Shown here: piece by piece, positions 6,309-10,251 of the stretch
Layout: each line of letters begins with the position of its first letter
Numbering within the stretch: position 1 is the first letter of the stretch
Source of the DNA: Rhodospirillales bacterium
GTDB taxonomy: Bacteria > Pseudomonadota > Alphaproteobacteria > Rhodospirillales > JABHCV01
Length of the DNA stretch: 10,251 nucleotides
Reading direction: 5' to 3'
Assembly: GCA_016776705.1 (NCBI GenBank)
Contig: JADHSW010000103.1
Span: 1 to 10,251, forward strand
The notes under the pieces: model-generated
What the model saw: the letters and a program-made list of their open reading frames with translations, nothing else
Databases searched by the model: none
Told to the model about the DNA's origin: nothing
Translations under genes and position numbers: made by a program

Positions 6309-8348
6309 ATGTCCCGCGATTCTAGATATGACATTCTATTCGAGCCCGTAAAAATTGGCCCTGTGACGGCGCGCAACCGTTTTTATCAAGTGCCTCATTG
6401 CAATGGCATGGGTCACCTCCATCCATCCAGCACGGCGGCCATGCGCCGGACCAAAGCGGAAGGTGGATGGGCTGTTGTCTGCACCGAAGAATGCGAAATT
6501 CATTTTAAATCTGATGTCTCACCCCATGCCGAAGAACGGCTGTGGGATGATAGCGATATTCCACATCTTAAACGAATGACGGACGCGGTTCACGAACACG
6601 GCTCACTGGCCGGGGTCGAGCTGGTTTTTCAAGGTCACGAAACAACCAACCTGTATAGCCGTGAAGTGCCAATGGGCGTGTCTGACCTTATTGGTTCTGC
6701 CTATCACCCGGTTCAGGCATATGCCATGGACAAGTCCGACATTCGTGATGTGCGGCGCTGGCATCGCGAGGCCGCCATCCGCGCCAAGCAGGCGGGGTTT
6801 GATATTGTTTACGCCTATGCCGGACACAACCTGTCTTTGCCCATGCATTTCCTGTCCCGGCGATTTAATGAGCGCACAGATGAGTACGGTGGGTCGCTGG
6901 AAAATCGTGTTCGATTTTTCCGCGAGATTATTGAAGACACCAAAGAGGCCGTTGGCGATACCTGCGCCGTCGCCGTCCGTCTTGCGGTGGATGAACTGCT
7001 GGGGGCAGACGGCATAACAGCCCAGGAAGAAGGCCGCGAAATTGTTGAGATGCTGGCCGAGTTGCCGGACTTGTGGGACGTCAACATAAGTGACTGGTCC
7101 AATGATTCTGAAACGTCGCGCTTTGGCGAGGAAGGGGCTCAGGAAAAATATGTTGGGTTTGTCAAAAGCCTGACGACGAAACCGGTAGTTGGGGTTGGGC
7201 GCTTTACCTCCCCTGACGCCATGGTCTCGCAGGTTAAGCGCGGAGTGCTCGACATGATCGGTGCAGCACGCCCGTCCATAGCTGACCCGTTCTTGCCATA
7301 CAAAATAGAGCATGGAAATGTCGATGATATTCGCGAGTGCATCGGCTGCAATATATGTGTCAGTGGCGATAATACAATTTCGCCGATTCGCTGCACGCAA
7401 AACCCGACCATGGGTGAAGAGTGGCGTCGCGGATGGCACCCAGAAATAATTCCCGAGAAGAAATCCAATTCCAGAATTCTTGTTGTTGGGTCAGGCCCGG
7501 CCGGACTGGAATGCACCCGATCATTGGGCAACCGTGGCTATGAGGTGGTGCTTGCCGAAGCAGGAACGGAATTGGGCGGGCGAGTCGCCAGGGAAAGCAG
7601 ATTGCCTGGCCTTGCGGCATGGGGGCGTGTGCGGGATTATCGGGTCGGACAGATAAATACCATGACAAATGTCGAAGTTTATCTTGATAGCAAACTTGAC
7701 GCAGCGCATGTGAAGGAATTCGGAGCCGATCATGTTGTGCTGGCGACTGGGGCATCATGGCGAAGGAATGGTATGGGCCGGGCGAATTGCAAAGCGATAC
7801 CTGGCAATGACAGCGCCAATGTTTATACACCAGATGACATTATCAATGGGGTTGACGTTAAGGGCCCCGTGATAATTTTCGACGATGACCACTTTTATAT
7901 GGGAGGGGTCATTGCAGAACTGATCCGCAGTCGCGGCCATGAGGTTCTGTTGGTCACGCCGGCAGCCGATGTTTCCACCTGGACGCATCACACCCTTGAA
8001 CAGGCGCGAATTCAAAAGCGTCTGATGCAGATGGGGATTGATATCGTGCCCACTCAAAACCTGGCTGCTATTCATTCCGATCATGTGGATCTGAAATGTG
8101 TCTATACGGATCGGATAACCAAACGCGAGGCGAACAGCATTGTTTTGATCACCATGCGCTTGCCCAATGACGAGCTGTATCGCTCGCTCATGGATAATTT
8201 ACCCGTGACCAGAATTGGCGATGCGCTTGCGCCAGCAACAATTGCTCATGCGGTCTACGCAGGACACCGTTATGCCCGCGAACTGGACGAGCCAGAATGT
8301 GACGGGGTTCCGTTCAAACGCGAGCTTGCGATGCTTGGTGAGTTTTAA
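6309..8348 (+). CDS. Trimethylamine/histamine-dehydrogenase-like iron-sulfur flavoprotein, possible polyamine dehydrogenase
   Basis: This 679-residue protein has the trimethylamine dehydrogenase architecture: an Old-Yellow-Enzyme TIM barrel (about 1-340), a 4Fe-4S site with Cys344, Cys347, Cys350 and Cys362, and a nucleotide-binding module with GSGPAG at 394-399. Cys31 in RFYQVPHC is the position that binds FMN covalently in TMADH. The catalytic Tyr170, His173 and Asp266 and an Arg near 224 are kept. In the amine bowl, Trp263 is kept, but TMADH Tyr60 and Trp355 (mature numbering) correspond to Glu61 and Asp354. Histamine dehydrogenase has Gln and Asp there, so a substrate with a second positive charge is likely. 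Electrons would pass to ETF if it behaves like TMADH. AGAAGG lies 7 nt before ATG, and puuA ends 3 bp upstream. The Puu neighbours suggest oxidative deamination of putrescine, agmatine or a related amine. The family is sure; the substrate is inferred. Confidence 0.88.
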   Translation: MSRDSRYDILFEPVKIGPVTARNRFYQVPHCNGMGHLHPSSTAAMRRTKAEGGWAVVCTEECEIHFKSDVSPHAEERLWDDSDIPHLKRMTDAVHEHGSLAGVELVFQGHETTNLYSREVPMGVSDLIGSAYHPVQAYAMDKSDIRDVRRWHREAAIRAKQAGFDIVYAYAGHNLSLPMHFLSRRFNERTDEYGGSLENRVRFFREIIEDTKEAVGDTCAVAVRLAVDELLGADGITAQEEGREIVEMLAELPDLWDVNISDWSNDSETSRFGEEGAQEKYVGFVKSLTTKPVVGVGRFTSPDAMVSQVKRGVLDMIGAARPSIADPFLPYKIEHGNVDDIRECIGCNICVSGDNTISPIRCTQNPTMGEEWRRGWHPEIIPEKKSNSRILVVGSGPAGLECTRSLGNRGYEVVLAEAGTELGGRVARESRLPGLAAWGRVRDYRVGQINTMTNVEVYLDSKLDAAHVKEFGADHVVLATGASWRRNGMGRANCKAIPGNDSANVYTPDDIINGVDVKGPVIIFDDDHFYMGGVIAELIRSRGHEVLLVTPAADVSTWTHHTLEQARIQKRLMQMGIDIVPTQNLAAIHSDHVDLKCVYTDRITKREANSIVLITMRLPNDELYRSLMDNLPVTRIGDALAPATIAHAVYAGHRYARELDEPECDGVPFKRELAMLGEF

Positions 8349-8363
8349 CAGGAGAAGACGGTC

Positions 8364-9284
8364 ATGAATGAACAGGCTACTTATTCGGGGCTGAGATCCT
8401 TCCTGCAACTGCCCGCCAAATTGGATAATGGTGGAACGCCTGATGTGACCCTTGTCGGCATTCCTTTTGATCTGGGCACGACCAACCGCCCGGGTTGTCG
8501 ATTTGGCCCGGCAGGAATTCGTGACGCCAGCCTGATGCTAATTGACGGCGACCATCCGGAGATGAGAGTCAATCCCATGGATGGTCTTAGCTGTATTGAC
8601 TCCGGTGATCTGGATGTCGCATGTGGCTACCTTGACCAATCTCTGGAATTGATTGAAAAACAGGTAAGCAAAATTGACAGTCATCTTGTCGCTATGGGGG
8701 GGGATCACACGGTAACCTTGCCAATCCTGCGCGGCAGGGCAGAAAGAAATGGCAAAGGTTTATCGCTGGTTCACATCGATGCCCATGTCGATACGTGGCC
8801 GGATACTTTCGGCGGCCCGGTCGGCCATGGAACGCCGTTTCATTACGCCGCTCAGGAAGGCCTGATTGATCCCATGCGAAGCATTCAGATCGGTATTCGC
8901 TCACCGGTCGATAACGATGTCATGGATTACACCCGTGATGAACTTGGCTTCACCGTCATCACTGCCGAGGACGTTCATACCGGCGGTGTCGACGTGGTTG
9001 TTGAGGCGATTAAAAAGGCCGTAGGCGACAACGCGGCTTACCTGACTTTTGATATAGACGGCATTGATCCCTCGCAGGCGCCTGGAACCGGCACCCCGGA
9101 AGTCGGTGGAATTTTCACCTGGCAGGCGCTGGCGATTATGAAGAAGCTTGGCAGCCTTAACTGGGTCGGAATGGATATGGTTGAAGTCGCGCCCGCCTAT
9201 GACCATGCGCAAATCACCTCGCTTGCCGCAGCGACGTTCATTTGGACGTATCTATGCATGCTGGCTGTCAGGAAGGATAAATAG
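8364..9284 (+). CDS. speB: Agmatinase-family ureohydrolase (SpeB-like; guanidinobutyrase possible)
   Basis: This 306-residue manganese ureohydrolase most likely hydrolyses agmatine to putrescine and urea in the cytoplasm. The binuclear Mn site is complete: GGDH with His115, HIDAHVD with Asp139, His141 and Asp143, and FDIDGIDP with Asp230 and Asp232. The APGTGTPEVGG block and the C-terminal VEVAPAYDHAQITSLAAAT resemble SpeB. The DIDGIDP...GTGTPE wording and a longer loop after IGIRS are also common in 4-guanidinobutyrase and guanidinopropionase, so specificity is not settled. A strong AGGAGA sits 8 nt before ATG. The gene starts 15 bp after the flavoprotein gene and ends 2 bp before the regulator gene. 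As agmatinase it would feed putrescine to PuuA. As guanidinobutyrase it would act after oxidation of agmatine, perhaps by the preceding dehydrogenase. Length is normal for the family. Confidence 0.87.
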   Translation: MNEQATYSGLRSFLQLPAKLDNGGTPDVTLVGIPFDLGTTNRPGCRFGPAGIRDASLMLIDGDHPEMRVNPMDGLSCIDSGDLDVACGYLDQSLELIEKQVSKIDSHLVAMGGDHTVTLPILRGRAERNGKGLSLVHIDAHVDTWPDTFGGPVGHGTPFHYAAQEGLIDPMRSIQIGIRSPVDNDVMDYTRDELGFTVITAEDVHTGGVDVVVEAIKKAVGDNAAYLTFDIDGIDPSQAPGTGTPEVGGIFTWQALAIMKKLGSLNWVGMDMVEVAPAYDHAQITSLAAATFIWTYLCMLAVRKDK

Positions 9285-9286
9285 AG

Positions 9287-9844
9287 ATGACACAATCGGG
9301 AATCGATATTGGTGAGAGACTTAAATCCATTCGCAAGATGCACAACTTGTCGCAACGCGAATTGTCCCGCCGGGCGGGCGTTACCAATTCGACAATTTCC
9401 CTGATTGAACAAAACCGGGTCAGCCCGTCTGTCGATTCCCTGAAGAAACTATTGGAGGGGTTTCCAATGACCCTGATCGATTTCTTCACCATGGACATGA
9501 AGCCCAAACAGGCATCGTTCTTCAGGCGCGACGAACTGGTCGAATTATCTGATAGCGGGTCGTCCCTGCTTCTTGTCGGGGCCACTCGCAAGGATCGCAA
9601 ACTTCGTGTTCTGCACGAGACATACCCACCGGGCGGCGGTTCGGGGGATGATATGATTTCACATGAAGGAGAGGAGGCAGGCGTTATCACCAAGGGCAGC
9701 ATTCAAATATCTATTGGAAATGAAGTTAGAATTTTGAAGGAAGGCGAGGCTTACTATATCGACAGCCTCATCCCGCACAGCTTTCGTAATATCAGTGACG
9801 AAGAATGCCAAATCGTCAGTGCTGCAACACCACCAAATTTCTAG
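9287..9844 (+). CDS. puuR: PuuR-like XRE/cupin transcriptional repressor
   Basis: This 185-residue cytoplasmic regulator has an N-terminal XRE helix-turn-helix (about 8-62; LSQRELSRRAG then VTNSTISLIEQ) and a C-terminal cupin (about 108-182; HEGEEAGVITKGSIQISIG, then IDSLIPHSFRNIS). The domain order, the length and the recognition segment TNS-IS-IEQ-VSP match E. coli PuuR, the putrescine-responsive repressor of the puu operon. The cupin would sense a polyamine, lowering DNA affinity. The ATG is 2 bp after the ureohydrolase stop, and AGGAAGGA (9270-9277) inside the preceding gene is the ribosome binding site. As the last gene of the operon it would be autoregulated through the site at 3581-3598. 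The gene converges on the permease gene with only 3 bp between the stops and no visible terminator. The assignment is confident; the effector is by analogy. Confidence 0.9.
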   Translation: MTQSGIDIGERLKSIRKMHNLSQRELSRRAGVTNSTISLIEQNRVSPSVDSLKKLLEGFPMTLIDFFTMDMKPKQASFFRRDELVELSDSGSSLLLVGATRKDRKLRVLHETYPPGGGSGDDMISHEGEEAGVITKGSIQISIGNEVRILKEGEAYYIDSLIPHSFRNISDEECQIVSAATPPNF

Positions 9845-9847
9845 GAT

Positions 9848-10251
9848 TTATGTGTGGGCCAGTCTTTGGTCGCGCTCGCGCTGCACCTGACGTCGTTTGT
9901 GCAGGACTGACGTGATGATGACGCCAATGGAAACAATGCCAATCAGGATCGTCGATACGGCATTGATTTCAGGTGTTACGCCAAGTCGCATCTGTGAATA
10001 GATTTTCATGGGCAGGGTGGTAGCGCCAGGCCCAGAAGAGAAGCTTGCGATCACCAGATCGTCCAGTGACAGGGTGAACGACAGCAACCAGCCAGACGCC
10101 ACCGCAGGCATGATCAGCGGCAGGGTGATCAGGAAGAACGTCTTCAACGGCGTGCAGCCTAAATCGAGCGCCGCTTCTTCAATAGAACGATCAAAGGATG
10201 TCAACCGGGACTGCACGACCACGGCCACATAGCACATGGAAAAAGTTGTGT
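9848..10251 (-). CDS. potI: Putrescine/spermidine ABC transporter permease, PotI-like (partial, C-terminal 133 residues)
   Basis: The minus-strand frame enters from the right edge and stops at TAA 9850-9848, so only the C-terminal part is seen. It reads like the end of PotI/PotC inner-membrane permeases: TTFSMCYVAVVVQSRL (a membrane helix), then the EAA loop SIEEAALDLGCTPLKTFFLITLPLIMP, which contacts the ABC ATPase, then ASGWLLSFTLSLDDLVIASF, GPGATTLPMKIYSQMRLGVTPEINA and a last membrane helix ILIGIVSIGVIITSVL with a basic tail. These blocks are close to E. coli PotI, so putrescine is the favoured substrate over spermidine. The ATG at 10237 is internal; the open frame continues upstream of it and matches the family there too. 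Other transporter genes are presumably to the right on the same strand. Convergence on puuR and shared substrate suggest a single polyamine uptake and breakdown locus. Confidence 0.9.
   Translation of the reverse strand, partial: TTFSMCYVAVVVQSRLTSFDRSIEEAALDLGCTPLKTFFLITLPLIMPAVASGWLLSFTLSLDDLVIASFSSGPGATTLPMKIYSQMRLGVTPEINAVSTILIGIVSIGVIITSVLHKRRQVQRERDQRLAHT

Noticed and set aside
6603..7439. Long minus-strand open frame (278 codons) inside the flavoprotein gene
   Set aside because: It is wholly antisense to a well-supported enzyme gene and its translation has no family-like segments.

Overview
The window looks like a chromosomal segment from an alphaproteobacterium, probably a Rhodospirillales-type or related marine or aquatic lineage. 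This rests on moderate GC, an intracellular PHB depolymerase of the PhaZ type, and tightly packed operons with Shine-Dalgarno-type starts. The lineage is inferred from gene content and protein style, not from any marker gene or search.

Layout. (1) Positions 1-442, minus strand: the N-terminal part of a response-regulator-like protein whose receiver domain lacks several key residues; it runs off the left edge. (2) 606-985, plus strand: a decayed GT32-like glycosyltransferase with the middle of the protein missing and a frameshift in a run of C. (3) 1177-3498: intracellular poly(3-hydroxybutyrate) depolymerase (phaZ), then 18 bp later a tartrate/D-malate dehydrogenase of the DmlA/TtuC family. 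(4) 3661-9844: a compact five-gene polyamine catabolism operon with gaps of 2-15 bp. Its order is puuB-like oxidoreductase, puuA-like gamma-glutamylpolyamine synthetase, a trimethylamine/histamine-dehydrogenase-like flavoprotein, an agmatinase-family ureohydrolase and a puuR-like repressor. (5) 9848-10251, minus strand: the C-terminal part of a PotI-type putrescine ABC transporter permease, convergent with puuR and cut by the right edge.

How it fits together. The ureohydrolase would turn agmatine into putrescine plus urea. PuuA would glutamylate putrescine (or another amine) and PuuB would oxidise the glutamylated amine. PuuC and PuuD equivalents are not in the window. PotI belongs to an importer for the same class of substrate. 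The PuuR homologue carries a recognition helix almost identical to that of E. coli PuuR. The 162-bp gap before puuB contains an 18-bp near-palindrome (3581-3598) whose right 15 bp match the E. coli PuuR box, as I remember it, at 14 of 15 positions. The operon therefore appears to be repressed by its own last gene.

The most unusual element is the third gene of the operon. It has the covalent-flavin Cys, the catalytic Tyr/His/Asp and the 4Fe-4S cysteines of trimethylamine dehydrogenase. Two of the three aromatic residues of the amine-binding bowl are acidic instead (Glu61 and Asp354). This resembles histamine dehydrogenase more than trimethylamine dehydrogenase, and together with the operon it suggests an iron-sulfur flavoprotein dehydrogenase for a di- or polyamine such as putrescine or agmatine. 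Other points worth a look are a terminator-like hairpin in the puuB leader, a perfect 7-bp inverted repeat just before phaZ, and the degenerate receiver domain.
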